Shown here piece by piece: positions 38,101 to 47,232 of a stretch of 64,000 nt of DNA (positions are counted from its first letter, which is position 1; each line of letters opens with the position of its first letter). The notes under the pieces were generated by a model. The model searched no databases. It saw nothing but the letters and a program-made list of their open reading frames with translations, and was not told the origin of the DNA. A program made the translations under genes and the position numbers. Source of the stretch: Campylobacterota bacterium (GTDB lineage: Bacteria > Babelota > Babeliae > Babelales > RVW-14); the NCBI GenBank assembly GCA_020633995.1, contig JACKCO010000005.1, positions 1-64,000 of the forward strand, written 5' to 3'.

Positions 38101-38275
38101 CACTCTTTTGCTGTTCAAGCGCTTTCTTTTCAGCAGCTTCACGCTCAAGTGCAATTTGTTGGCGCTGCTGCTGGGTCAGCCGCACAACGGTCCCGCTCGA
38201 CGGCCACACACTGCACGTGCTTGCGCTCAGCATAAGAACACTGACAATGGCCACATATTTTTTTCTCATCTTCAC
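35165..38275 (-). CDS. very large exported protein, paralogue B
   Basis: A 1036-residue protein of unknown family. It has a signal peptide (about 1-25), a Gln/Glu/Lys-rich stretch (about 30-85) and then a long beta-rich region in which short strands of the type RRLYIGLNGV and GNFYYLTTDS recur, as in beta-propellers. It is a diverged paralogue of the next gene: both have a SLHW...L.RL..GL.. segment with LLVGR, a G.IRAWTPW.R.MG segment (about 555-570 here) followed by GNF.YLT, and the same C-terminal ending (PGDWGVRLN here). AGGAG is 5 bases from the GTG at 38275; an ATG two codons later is possible. Confidence 0.75.
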   Translation of the reverse strand: MKMRKKYVAIVSVLMLSASTCSVWPSSGTVVRLTQQQRQQIALEREAAEKKALEQQKSVGQTVSRPKTVASATKQTKQRAGAKRSIPGKKVQNTAQDETVTFGKVVYAAQPQPTLFFGTESMIVDADLKRFALTRVRQGDCPDSAGRRTVLVEPFDRGEAFAGNVVTDMSLFGGQFPAVLLQNDTKAYLCSNEMILISPEFSDAAGNQTNEAVAIAATNEVVFDNNSVFVAVSENGKTFATQTNAADGVERGIGLARRGGAGLSVRDVDSVSSSDMPRARRIETLQFPDNVANDRHVAFVSSAPVNDIIARAELSGASLHWDNRLRRLYIGLNGVRRDDQSKEGGVLGLLVGRFVAATATDPEMFVIEPFVKDVTRAHFYDNTAADKTNIFNRIVGAYLDGLSNTTTHPTDGDIDVGVSFPRVRTMHASTGKSYLIAQGITQAQLGSGSASTFVDQTRDKIYALPLIDTSETDETKKGKLRGVGPTKVPVATTMDTPVNLDNMLADTDAPAVVGKDAQFFDGTYVQDLYVEGDAVYVTLIGPDNQTSGIFQSNALFDCNGFIRAWTPWTRVMGDVRRVQGMGIDRIRGNFYYLTTDSHTTPTQLLDFCTARVTGWGSSELLSPENEDGQEHNLSSQLASIFSSGACGVQQLFAFDDQTPGFDKGRFTMVAAISTNKLALIQTGKFESGRFSPVKTYHTSGDDQNIFVFDDQVLKDIAPLTCVEVARLEGTGEGWLFVSGLNGVAVLADATTGAGWDAVTGLLNLSAGGFPKGNFVFKKLTPSTAGNSFTYATRLRARDGYLYVMTMDSLFAVELNVAKFASPANVLAEEKLQLTNLPADALLSDFLPIREARSSDNSRGILTTTKGLFATKFGTNPTAQPVTVNGKNLGVLAPMSYVSQTRGQASEKGNVYVIEVDSSCNTGKLYRFDVDGALTLGTNSIKAIKNSDMLEGPFLSLGEYRFNITNDGSFIFHTLPRDFKHDEFLNMNAFSLPTITRQLTPLLDVNQECSAVVGRVVREPASGALLVPGDWGVRLNQ

Positions 38276-38307
38276 AAAAACTCCTAATGAATATACACAA
38301 GTTCTGG

Positions 38308-38329
38308 ACCCCCGATCGGTGTCGGGGGT
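38308..38329 (-). repeat. dispersed 22-base palindrome between the two large paralogues
   Basis: ACCCCCGA, loop TCGGTG, TCGGGGGT, followed by GACC, in the 77-base gap between two co-directional genes. As a hairpin it lies inside the probable operon transcript and could affect expression of the downstream gene. Confidence 0.75.
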
Positions 38330-38352
38330 GACCCAAGTTTGTTGCCAATTAT

Positions 38353-41300
38353 TTATTCACGCACACGTACGCCAAACTCGCCAGGAATGTACACCGCGCC
38401 CGAGGCAGTATCCAAAACAAATTGCCCTAAGTGCAGTCCATGGCTCATCAACAAATTTAAGTTAATCGCACTGTTGGCATCATCTAACTTTGCAAAATCA
38501 CTTTCACACGGGCTGAGTGCTGCATATTCGGTTGTGTGCGAAGGCAGCTTACCAAAATGTCTACCGCGACTGAAACAATCTAAAATTCCTGATACTTCTT
38601 TTGTTGCTGGCTCGAAAGTGCCGATGGTATAAAACTGATCGGTGGCCGTTCCTAAAGATTGATAATTTTCTGTAAAATGCGCAAGCGTTCCATCACCTGG
38701 CGCATTAAAGCGATACACGCTCAGCGTTTTTCCGTCAAGGCCCAGCGCATAGGCATATAAATTGCCATCAGCAAAAATACCATCACCGGTTACAAAACCA
38801 CCTCGCTTGAATGAAACGAAATCAAGTTTGAGTACCGGTCCAAGACTAAATCCAGCAACGGTCATACCCGCCTCATTGGTAAGCTTTATCTTTTTAAGTG
38901 AAACCCCTGATGAATCAGTTGCGCCATCATTCACATCAACTTTCAACAGACCTTTTGATGTTGCTAAGGCAAACTTGGTGGGTCCTGCATTAGGTCTGCC
39001 CAATGGGAATATATCAACAAACACATCAACATCTTCTATCAATAAAAACGCATCCGTAGACTCATCAGCTGTTTTAACCGTTACCGATGCACTGGTCAAG
39101 TCAAGCAACTGCACCACGGTTGGCGTTGCGCTATCAGTTACTTTAAACAACTTGTCGCGCGTCAGCACATACACAACAGTATTTCCGTCAACATCTCCTC
39201 CACCGATAATGCGACGAACATCGGTAATTGGGCTGCCATTAAATTGAACTTCGGTATAAACACGCGCTCCACCCATGAGAACACTTTTCAGCAATGCACC
39301 CAAGCCACCTACATAAAATGTTCTATTTCCAGCAACTCGAACATAGTCTAGAGCTGTCACTGGACCCATTTTATCTAAAACAGTCTGGCCTTCGTCGATA
39401 AAAACTTTTGTACCCCCTTCAAAAGCTGCAGTCGGAATAAACACTGCCGTTGGATCAGTCGTGTCACGAACCCCTGCAATTACTTCAGCAATACGCCCTT
39501 TTCCGCCAACATACATTTTTGACTCTGCAGGATTTTTTACAGCATTATCAAAATCGTCAAAAGCTGGTGTTTCATGGTCAAAATTGAACATGGAGTACAC
39601 ACCTTCGTCCATCTCAAAAAAACTCAACGCATTAGATAAATACATTGATGTAAAACTGTTTTCGGTTCCGCCATGCAACGCATCTGAACCAACACTCCAA
39701 CGTGTCATTTTGACAGTGTTAATGTCACTACCGGTTGACGCACCACTTTGAGAGGTCAAATAGTGAAAATTGCCAGACATTGGGTCAACACCAAAACCAA
39801 ACACCGCGTCGGTACTGCCCATAGCACGCTCCCACGGTGTCCATGCTCTGATATTTCCATCAACATCAAAAATTGCACGACTTGAAAAAATACCACGCTC
39901 TTGCAGCTCAGTACTATCACGCGTACCTTTGACTGAAATATAGACAGTATCGCCCATTACCTTCATGTCGGTTATGGTGGTAACAACATTTTCATCTGTT
40001 TTTGCCAGGTCATGCGAAATATAACTGTCATTAACACCAACTTTTGCTTTTTTTGAATCTGCTGCCACGCTCAAATCAGGCACAGCATTAATGATTCCCG
40101 CTGTTTGATCGTCAACACCATTATTTAAAGACCTGACCGCAATCGCATACACCTGTTTTTTCAACGCATTCATTCCGTCATCAGTTGTTCCAACACCGCC
40201 GTTGACAATGACATAGTCTTTGCGTGTACTCGTGCGCATCGTTCTGACATGAAACACCGATGCTCGACCATTTGCAAGACCATTAAAGCCAATGATTCTA
40301 TTTGCTGTCCCATCAAACATACCTGACCAATCAAAAGTATTCCCGCCAGTGTTTGGATCCATAAATCCGTCTGTGTTAACTGCCGCACGTAAGATCATTT
40401 TTTTATTACTATCATTACCATCAAACAATCGACCAACAAGCAAACTGGTCACAGCACTGGCACCACGCACATCGGTCAGCCCCACAAACAAGCGTTGTAG
40501 CGTCTCGGACCAATGAAGTGAAACACGCTCAAAAGAATTAACCATGCCCGTATTAATCGTAGCAGCAGACCCTCGTGCAACGGACGCCTCACCAACTGCA
40601 TCATCTGGTGTTAATTTAACCTTGTATGCGCCACCAAGCGTGTTACTGCCAGTACCCGCATCAATTTGCGTCACGGCTGCAGCATCAACCTTAAGCAACG
40701 CAATTCCTGAATTTGTCTCGCCAAAAAAAGTTCCACCATTTGGTCTGACCGCTGCAAACAAATTTCCCGTTGCTCCAGTAGCGGCAACGATGCCAGCAGT
40801 ATCAGCATTAGGCGTTGCATCCTTGAGCACTGCACTTTGTAGTACTTGTGTGCCACTTGCAGGCTTACCCTCCTCAACACCATCAATAACGACATGCAGC
40901 TGAGTACTTAAAGCATCGGTCACTACCAGCGGTTTTTTGTCTTGCGTTAAACCAAGAGCATTAATTTTAGCATCGTAGAGTGGATTATTTTGAGCATCAG
41001 TCCTATTAAGTGTGGTAAACTCTGGAGCAATAGCTGCAATGTCTACAACCCACACGCCATTTTCTCGCTTGAGCTGTGCACGCGATAAAGAATTTTCAGT
41101 CGAAGCATTTGCGGCACCCAAGTAAAATCTATTACGCCCAGCAAATGCGGTTTTATCAAACACAACACTTTGTGCACTGACAGCACGTACACCATCAAGT
41201 TGTTCAAGTACTGCACGCTCTTCAGGGCTCAAACTTAACTGATCAAGTTGGGCAGCACCATCTCGTGGTGACAATGACGGGTAGGCTTGACCGCTTAATG

Positions 41301-41361
41301 CAGCCTGAGCATCGACAATGAATATTGATAAGAAAAATAGCAATGAAACAATTTTGTGCAT
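38353..41361 (-). CDS. very large exported protein, paralogue A
   Basis: A 1002-residue protein of unknown family. The signal peptide is at about 1-20 (LLFFLSIFIVDAQA). A long Asp/Gly/Thr-rich, beta-strand-type region follows, with propeller-like repeats such as RLFVGLTDVRG, FHVRTMRTST, NFHYLTSQSG, FYVGGLGALL and VVYVLTRDKL. It shares the IRAWTPWERAMG segment (about 500-512) and the C-terminal PGEFGVRVRE with paralogue B. It has a very low cysteine content. AAGGAGA precedes the ATG. It follows murJ after 43 bases and is probably part of the envelope operon. A surface or periplasmic scaffold is one possibility; no catalytic motif is visible. Confidence 0.75.
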   Translation of the reverse strand: MHKIVSLLFFLSIFIVDAQAALSGQAYPSLSPRDGAAQLDQLSLSPEERAVLEQLDGVRAVSAQSVVFDKTAFAGRNRFYLGAANASTENSLSRAQLKRENGVWVVDIAAIAPEFTTLNRTDAQNNPLYDAKINALGLTQDKKPLVVTDALSTQLHVVIDGVEEGKPASGTQVLQSAVLKDATPNADTAGIVAATGATGNLFAAVRPNGGTFFGETNSGIALLKVDAAAVTQIDAGTGSNTLGGAYKVKLTPDDAVGEASVARGSAATINTGMVNSFERVSLHWSETLQRLFVGLTDVRGASAVTSLLVGRLFDGNDSNKKMILRAAVNTDGFMDPNTGGNTFDWSGMFDGTANRIIGFNGLANGRASVFHVRTMRTSTRKDYVIVNGGVGTTDDGMNALKKQVYAIAVRSLNNGVDDQTAGIINAVPDLSVAADSKKAKVGVNDSYISHDLAKTDENVVTTITDMKVMGDTVYISVKGTRDSTELQERGIFSSRAIFDVDGNIRAWTPWERAMGSTDAVFGFGVDPMSGNFHYLTSQSGASTGSDINTVKMTRWSVGSDALHGGTENSFTSMYLSNALSFFEMDEGVYSMFNFDHETPAFDDFDNAVKNPAESKMYVGGKGRIAEVIAGVRDTTDPTAVFIPTAAFEGGTKVFIDEGQTVLDKMGPVTALDYVRVAGNRTFYVGGLGALLKSVLMGGARVYTEVQFNGSPITDVRRIIGGGDVDGNTVVYVLTRDKLFKVTDSATPTVVQLLDLTSASVTVKTADESTDAFLLIEDVDVFVDIFPLGRPNAGPTKFALATSKGLLKVDVNDGATDSSGVSLKKIKLTNEAGMTVAGFSLGPVLKLDFVSFKRGGFVTGDGIFADGNLYAYALGLDGKTLSVYRFNAPGDGTLAHFTENYQSLGTATDQFYTIGTFEPATKEVSGILDCFSRGRHFGKLPSHTTEYAALSPCESDFAKLDDANSAINLNLLMSHGLHLGQFVLDTASGAVYIPGEFGVRVRE

Positions 41362-41404
41362 CTCTAGTCTCCTTTACACCTTTTATAGCACACTTTTTAT
41401 TTTT

Positions 41405-42955
41405 TTACCCCAAAAAGTAGGACTTGATGCCATACCAGCGACGTGTAAAAAACATCAACAGCATAAGCGCAAGACCAAGCCCAATTGAGATAAAACAAAA
41501 TCCAATTCCCTGAGCAAAAAACGCAAGTATTTCAAAACGAACAATGACCATCAACGCCAACTGTAAGAGTGACCAAAACAAAATGCTGCCAATCGCCAAC
41601 TGTATACCAAAGCGACTCAAAAAACGGGCATAATCAACAATATGAAAGCGAAAATCATGGCGTGTATGTAAAAAGTATAAACATGCAGCAGTCATACTTG
41701 CTGCAGCAATACCATTTGCCGCTGCAATGCCCGCAGCACCAAAAAAATACATACCAACAATGTCTCCAACAATGTTGATAACCGCACACACACCAGAAAC
41801 AAACGATGCTGATTTAGTATCCTTAAGCGCATAAAACATGTTCAATAAAATTTTGTTCAAACACAAAAATACAAGTCCTGCACAGTACAAAGCCAAAAGC
41901 CATGCGCCCTGCTGCATCTGCTCAGGGGTCCCCTTTTTACCAAGCAAAAACGTAAACAATGGATGCGCTATGTACATGAGCAACATCATTGATGGCACAA
42001 TCGCCCACGTCACAAATTTGGTTACCTCAATCAAATAAAAACTCAGACGGCGCGGTGCATAGAGCACCAGGCGAGAAAAATGCGGAAGCAAGATGGTTGA
42101 AAGCCCTATAGCAAATATTCCTAACGGAATGTTCATAAATCGAGCGCTGTAGTACAGCAATGACACTGAGCCTTTAGGCAAGAAAGATGCAACAACGCTA
42201 CTAACAAATAAATTAATTTCAAACACGCTTACCCCAAGAAAGCAGGGCAAGAATCTTGCAAGCACTGCCTTGAACGACTCTTTTGCTTTTTGCGTAAGCG
42301 GTGCAAAACTAAAATCAAAATAAAAGTAGGCAAACAGATGGCTCAAAAACTGTATAAACGCTGCAACAACAAAACCAACGCACAACCATTTGGGTACAAG
42401 ATTAAATGTCAAACATGCCGCAAGAGTACTGATGACAACAATGTTAATGAGTGCAGAACCTGCTGCAGGGATAAAAAAATGGTTAACCGACTGCAACGCG
42501 CCAGTAAGCAACGCACTACTTGAAATGAAAAGCAAAAATGGAAACATAATGCGCAAAAATGGTACTGCTGCGCTGACCTGTTCTACCCCAAACCCAGGTG
42601 CTATAATTTTAATGACCCATTCGGCTTTGAGCAGCACAAACAGATACATACATAGCACAATACCTTCAAAAAACAAAAAAGCCTGCGTCATCAAGCTATT
42701 TGCCGTTTGCTTTTTGTCTTGCTTGACAAGTTTGACAAACTCAGGGATAAAAGCTGCGCTCAAAGCACCTTCTGCAAAAACATGTCTGAAAAAATTTGGA
42801 ATTTTGAATGCCATGACAAAGGCATCAGAAAGTACCCCCACACCAAAGTAGCGTACCAGTAATGTTTCGCGTATCACACCTAAAAATCTACTAAAGAGTG
42901 TAAGCCCACTTACTTGAGCCATTTTTCCAAGCAGGGCTTTTCTTTGCTGCGACAT
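41405..42955 (-). CDS. murJ: lipid II flippase MurJ
   Basis: Moves lipid II across the inner membrane for peptidoglycan synthesis. The 516 residues hold about 14 hydrophobic helices. The family start is clear (SGLTLFSRFLGVIRETLLVRYFGVG, split here as the GLTLFSRFLG and IRETLLVRYFG blocks, about 15-38), as are the AFKIPNFFRHVFAEGALSAAF-type loop (about 49-69) and the conserved Arg residues. GGGAG precedes the ATG. It lies 77 bases after the lolD-like gene and starts the run toward the PBP, so lipid II export and its use in wall synthesis are encoded together. Confidence 0.95.
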   Translation of the reverse strand: MSQQRKALLGKMAQVSGLTLFSRFLGVIRETLLVRYFGVGVLSDAFVMAFKIPNFFRHVFAEGALSAAFIPEFVKLVKQDKKQTANSLMTQAFLFFEGIVLCMYLFVLLKAEWVIKIIAPGFGVEQVSAAVPFLRIMFPFLLFISSSALLTGALQSVNHFFIPAAGSALINIVVISTLAACLTFNLVPKWLCVGFVVAAFIQFLSHLFAYFYFDFSFAPLTQKAKESFKAVLARFLPCFLGVSVFEINLFVSSVVASFLPKGSVSLLYYSARFMNIPLGIFAIGLSTILLPHFSRLVLYAPRRLSFYLIEVTKFVTWAIVPSMMLLMYIAHPLFTFLLGKKGTPEQMQQGAWLLALYCAGLVFLCLNKILLNMFYALKDTKSASFVSGVCAVINIVGDIVGMYFFGAAGIAAANGIAAASMTAACLYFLHTRHDFRFHIVDYARFLSRFGIQLAIGSILFWSLLQLALMVIVRFEILAFFAQGIGFCFISIGLGLALMLLMFFTRRWYGIKSYFLG

Positions 42956-43032
42956 GTCTCCCTTTTCTTAAACACTATGAAGAAATTTGGTTTTATTTAC
43001 ATGTAGACATGCACAAAAGCATAAAGTAGTTA

Positions 43033-43722
43033 CTAATCCTTTGCAAGAAACAAATGACCATTTTCAAGTCTGTGCAGAGTTTGCATTTTACCGTAGACCG
43101 CATTGTCATGGGAACAAACAATAATTCCAATATTCCAACGTTTTTGAGCGTGCAGAAAAAGATCCACTATCTTTGCTGCATTGTCAGCATCCAAATTTCC
43201 TGTAGGCTCATCTGCCAAGACAAAAGCTGGCTTATTGATCAACGCACGTACAACAGCAACCCGTTGCTGCTGGCCTCCAGAAAGATTTGTTGGATTTTCA
43301 TCCTTTCTCTCCAAAAGACCTACAAAATCAAGCAACTCACAAGCATGGCTATACACATCGCGCTGTTGCTGCCCTTTACACATTCCAGGCAACATAATAT
43401 TTTCAATTACTGAAAGTTCTTTGAGCAAATAATGAAATTGAAACACAAAACCAATAGATGTATTCAGAAATTGGCTTTTTTGCTTTGCCGACATAGTCTC
43501 AAGGTTGCAATCACCAAACGAGACCACTCCTGTCGTCGGCTGATCAAGACCTCCCAACAAATGCAGCAACGTTGACTTACCACTTCCTGAAACCCCAACA
43601 ACGGCATAGCTCACGCCTTGCTCATAAGACATAGAAATATTTTTTAGCACCTGCTGTGCTTGCATTCCCTGACCAAACTCCTTGGATACATCCGCCAGAG
43701 AGAGATTTCTTTTTTCCGACAT
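43033..43722 (-). CDS. lolD: LolD-like ABC transporter ATPase
   Basis: A 229-residue ATPase with Walker A GVSGSGKST (about 43-51), the LSGGQQQR signature (about 143-150) and Walker B VLADEPTGNLD (about 167-177), the last being typical of the LolD/FtsE/MacB subfamily that drives mechanotransmission-type exporters. LolD works with LolC/E to release lipoproteins to the outer membrane. No membrane partner is adjacent, so it could also serve a MacB- or FtsX-like permease. It is followed by murJ on the same strand. AAAGG lies upstream. Confidence 0.8.
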   Translation of the reverse strand: MSEKRNLSLADVSKEFGQGMQAQQVLKNISMSYEQGVSYAVVGVSGSGKSTLLHLLGGLDQPTTGVVSFGDCNLETMSAKQKSQFLNTSIGFVFQFHYLLKELSVIENIMLPGMCKGQQQRDVYSHACELLDFVGLLERKDENPTNLSGGQQQRVAVVRALINKPAFVLADEPTGNLDADNAAKIVDLFLHAQKRWNIGIIVCSHDNAVYGKMQTLHRLENGHLFLAKD

Positions 43723-43929
43723 CTCATTTTTCCTTTTACAACCAATTCAATTTCACCATCTTAGCAAGAACCTTGCACGGACTCAAAAATTTTTTTTATG
43801 ATAAATGTAACACTTGCTAGTCACACATTAAAAGTTTTTGACATTACAAAGTAAAAAAAGAGCACAGCTTCATGTAAAAAACACATATAAAAAATTCATT
43901 CATAAAGGCATTAAACAAGGGGGGAGCTA

Positions 43930-46293
43930 ATGGATAGTTCTAAAAATGCCTATTTTGGGGTGGAAGATATTCCAACAATTATTCCAGTCATACCAACAAT
44001 TGATGTGGTTGTCTTTCCACACATGGTAGTTCCGCTCTTGATTCTTGATGAAAAAATCATCAAGGGAGTCGAACACACCCTGGCATCGTCAAAAAAAGTT
44101 CTTTTACTTGCAGCGCAACAACAAACATCAGGATACCACGGTCCGATTGGTATACAAGATTTATATAAAGTGGGTACCGTCGGCAACATAATGCGCGTTA
44201 TGAATTTACCCGAAGGAGGCATTAAGGTCCTTGTACAAGGTATTTGCAAAGCAAAAACAGAAGAAATAATTTCTGACCAAGATTTTTTACAAGCACAAAT
44301 AACCGTAAACCAACAAGAGGAAATAACACCAGAGACCATGCCCGAAATTGAAGCTTCTATAAAAAATATTTTTAGCTCCATAGAAAAAATTACTGCAACA
44401 GGAAAAATGTTTAGCCCCGACTTTCAAGCAATCTTATCTCAAATTCAAGACTCTACCAAGATCGCTGACTTCATACTCTCGCACTTAAACCTAAATGTTG
44501 GAGAAGCGCAAGTCTTACTTGAAAAAGAAAGCTTTAAAGACTTACTCAACGGCATTAACGAACATCTGCAACGTGAATTTGATTTAAACCACATGCAAGA
44601 ACGCATACGCAACAACACAAGGGAGTCTATCAATAAGTCGCAACGTGAGTACTACTTACGTGAGCAACTTAAAGCAATTCAAAAAGAACTTGGTGAAGAA
44701 GGTGACGCAGACACTGAAGACCTTAAGCGCAAGCTATTTAGCCTACCGCTTCCACAAGAAGCAAAAGTTGAGGCACAACGACAAGTAAAACGCCTTGAAA
44801 AAACAGCGCCCGACTCAATGGAGGCAACCGTCATTCGTAACCACTTGGACTGGATTTTGAGTATGCCATGGGGCAAACTAACACAAGATAACAATGATAT
44901 TGCCCGTGCTAAAGAAATACTTGACCACCACCACCATGGCCTAAGTGATGTCAAGGAACGTATTTTAGACTTTCTCTCCGTACGTTTTTTAAAACAAGAT
45001 TGCAATGCACCAATTCTTTGCCTGGTTGGCCCACCTGGCGTTGGCAAAACATCACTCGGTAGTTCTATTGCCGAATGTTTGGGGCGTAAGTATTTTCGCA
45101 TTTCACTTGGTGGGGTTTATGACGAATCTGAAATTAGAGGCCATCGCCGAACCTATGTTGGTGCATTGCCTGGCAGATTTATTCAGGCAATACGCAAGTC
45201 AGAAAGTTGTAATCCAGTCATCATCATTGATGAGATAGATAAAATTGGCATGTCAAACCGTGGTGACCCATCATCAGCTCTGCTTGAAGTACTTGACCCA
45301 GAACAAAACGGTTCATTTTATGATAACTACTTAGGCATTCACTTTGATCTTTCAAAAGTTATGTTTATCGCTACCGCAAACGATGCGTCTACCATCCCAG
45401 GACCACTTCGTGACCGTATGGAGGTTATCACGCTAGCCGGGTACACACACGATGAAAAGCTTGAAATAGCTCAGCGCCACTTAGTCAATAAGGCGCTTAC
45501 CAACACTGGTCTGACAGATAGGGGCTTTACCATCGATGCAGATATCATTAACAGCATTATAACCAACTATACCCAGGAAGCGGGGGTACGTGACCTAGCT
45601 CGCAACATCCAAAAGCTATGCTCAAAATTTGCACGCTCGCTTGTTGAGAAAAAAGAACAATTGGCTTTCACCAAAGACAATTTAGAAATATATCTTGGCC
45701 CATGCAAAAATCGCACCGAAGAATTTATGAAAAATAATCGCATTGGTGTTACCAACGGCCTGGCATGGACACCGTACGGCGGCCAAATCTTGCGTGTAGA
45801 AGCAATTTTAATGAAGGGGTCAGGCAAGCTCTTACTAACGGGACAACTGGGTGACGTACTTAAAGAGTCTGCTCAAGCTGCTATTACCTATGCCCGAGCA
45901 CACGCTGACGAATTTGGTATTGATAAGGCGGTTTTTGACACATGTGATCTTCACATCCACCTCCCTGCAGGGGGAACACCCAAAGACGGCCCATCAGCAG
46001 GTATCAGCCTCCTTTCGTCAATACTTTCAGCATACACCAAACGCGCTATCAAGGGCGATTTTGCCATGACCGGTGAGCTTAACTTGCAAGGTGAAGTATT
46101 ACCTATCGGTGGGTTGAAAGAAAAGATACTAGCCGCAAAACAAAATGGCGTACACAACATCATTGTGCCCAAGCTAAACGAGAAAGACATGACAGGGCTT
46201 GAAAAACTTCAGGAAGGCTTGAAAATCATTTTTGTAAAACACGTTCAAGAGGTACTCGACCAAGTACTCATCCCAATAGAACCAGGAGAATAA
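43930..46293 (+). CDS. lon: ATP-dependent protease La (Lon)
   Basis: Degrades misfolded and regulatory proteins. The 787 residues have the N-terminal LON substrate domain, a coiled-coil linker, an AAA+ domain with Walker A GPPGVGKTS (about 365-373) and Walker B IIIDEIDK, and a C-terminal protease domain with the Ser-Lys dyad in PKDGPSAG (Ser about 689) and GGLKEKILAAK (Lys about 732). GGGGGAG sits before the ATG. Its last 27 bases recur in slightly changed form at 46439-46465. Confidence 0.97.
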   Translation: MDSSKNAYFGVEDIPTIIPVIPTIDVVVFPHMVVPLLILDEKIIKGVEHTLASSKKVLLLAAQQQTSGYHGPIGIQDLYKVGTVGNIMRVMNLPEGGIKVLVQGICKAKTEEIISDQDFLQAQITVNQQEEITPETMPEIEASIKNIFSSIEKITATGKMFSPDFQAILSQIQDSTKIADFILSHLNLNVGEAQVLLEKESFKDLLNGINEHLQREFDLNHMQERIRNNTRESINKSQREYYLREQLKAIQKELGEEGDADTEDLKRKLFSLPLPQEAKVEAQRQVKRLEKTAPDSMEATVIRNHLDWILSMPWGKLTQDNNDIARAKEILDHHHHGLSDVKERILDFLSVRFLKQDCNAPILCLVGPPGVGKTSLGSSIAECLGRKYFRISLGGVYDESEIRGHRRTYVGALPGRFIQAIRKSESCNPVIIIDEIDKIGMSNRGDPSSALLEVLDPEQNGSFYDNYLGIHFDLSKVMFIATANDASTIPGPLRDRMEVITLAGYTHDEKLEIAQRHLVNKALTNTGLTDRGFTIDADIINSIITNYTQEAGVRDLARNIQKLCSKFARSLVEKKEQLAFTKDNLEIYLGPCKNRTEEFMKNNRIGVTNGLAWTPYGGQILRVEAILMKGSGKLLLTGQLGDVLKESAQAAITYARAHADEFGIDKAVFDTCDLHIHLPAGGTPKDGPSAGISLLSSILSAYTKRAIKGDFAMTGELNLQGEVLPIGGLKEKILAAKQNGVHNIIVPKLNEKDMTGLEKLQEGLKIIFVKHVQEVLDQVLIPIEPGE

Positions 46294-46342
46294 GATTTTA
46301 AGCAACACTTTATAGGTGAGTTAAATCTCCTACACCGTGTCT

Positions 46343-46410
46343 TCCTGAACTCGGTTCAGGATCCAGAAAATGGAATTCCCTAATATCTGGACCCTGAAAT
46401 AAATTCAGGG
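46343..46410. repeat. facing pair of dispersed palindromes after lon
   Basis: Copy one: TCCTGAAC, loop TCG, GTTCAGGA (46343-46361), followed by TCCAGA. Copy two: CCCTGAA, loop ATAAA, TTCAGGG (46392-46410), preceded by CTGGA, in the reverse orientation. They are about 30 bases apart. Confidence 0.7.
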
Positions 46411-46438
46411 CGACATTGGTCGAAGCATACTTCATCTC

Positions 46439-46465
46439 CTCGTCCCAGTAGAACCAGGGGAATAA
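46439..46465 (+). repeat. duplicate of the lon 3' end
   Basis: These 27 bases match the last 27 bases of lon, stop codon included (46267-46293), with three A-to-G changes. The matching codons would read LVPVEPGE-stop against LIPIEPGE-stop. The palindrome pair lies between the two copies. Confidence 0.6.
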
Positions 46466-46501
46466 AAAACAAGGCAGATGTAAAAAACTTACATCTGCCT
46501 T
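46462..46501 (-). terminator. terminator of the 46.5-47.0 kb gene
   Basis: A perfect 13-bp stem (AAGGCAGATGTAA with TTACATCTGCCTT, 5-base loop), followed on the minus strand by GTTTTTTATT. The stop codon of the gene lies in the stem. Confidence 0.85.
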
Positions 46502-46989
46502 ATCAACATCTCCACAAAGGAAATACCATCTTCTATCACTTTTTGGTAGTACAACAGGGAACGGTATCTTTTAGCTGAAATCGGGTAGCGAGAACGTCGC
46601 TTAACTTCCCAGATATAGTTTCTAAAACGTAACTTCTCTCGATAAAGCTCTGCCAAGAGATCTTCTAGCTCCCTGTCGTCAAAAAACTCACGTCCCTCAT
46701 GCATGGTGTCAATTTCACCATCTTTATACCGCTGAGCATAAAATTTACGTAACCGTTGGACATGTTCAACCAAATCAAGAAGACGTTTGAAATTATAATT
46801 GACCTGCCGACGCATCTCACGCCGAAACACCATCCCCTCATTCTTTGAAAAATCTTTTCGCATCGAGCTGATCAAGTCACTCTGCTCAGTAAAAAAGCGA
46901 TTCTTAATAACCAAAAATGTTTTACGTGCAACAAGAACAAGCATTGTTATGCCTAAAATAGTCAGCATATAGCGCATCCACTGCTTCAT
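46489..46989 (-). CDS. membrane-anchored helical protein of unknown function
   Basis: A 166-residue protein with one N-terminal membrane helix (about 6-25, YMLTILGITMLVLVA) and a long, strongly charged helical part rich in Arg, Glu and Lys. I do not recognise it. The start at 46989 has CAGGTG nearby. It converges on lon and ends in its own terminator. Confidence 0.65.
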   Translation of the reverse strand: MKQWMRYMLTILGITMLVLVARKTFLVIKNRFFTEQSDLISSMRKDFSKNEGMVFRREMRRQVNYNFKRLLDLVEHVQRLRKFYAQRYKDGEIDTMHEGREFFDDRELEDLLAELYREKLRFRNYIWEVKRRSRYPISAKRYRSLLYYQKVIEDGISFVEMLIRQM

Positions 46990-47232
46990 ACTAACACCTG
47001 TTCTTTCTTCTTCATTACATATCCATTATTTTCTATTGGTGAAAAATAAGCTCAAAATTTGCCACTACTACATTTCTAATTGTACTCATATACGCATTAA
47101 AACTCAATAATAAAGGCTTTTTTACCGTACAAGAAGTTACCGTCCCCCAGTTGACAAGGACAAAGCATTGCGCAAAGCTATGTCACCTTAAAGATGCTGT
47201 AGTAAAAGTTTTATTCCCACACCACACACGAA

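Noticed and set aside
43838..43843. TTGACA upstream of lon as a promoter -35 box
   Set aside because: No acceptable -10 box lies 15-19 bases downstream, so I did not list it.
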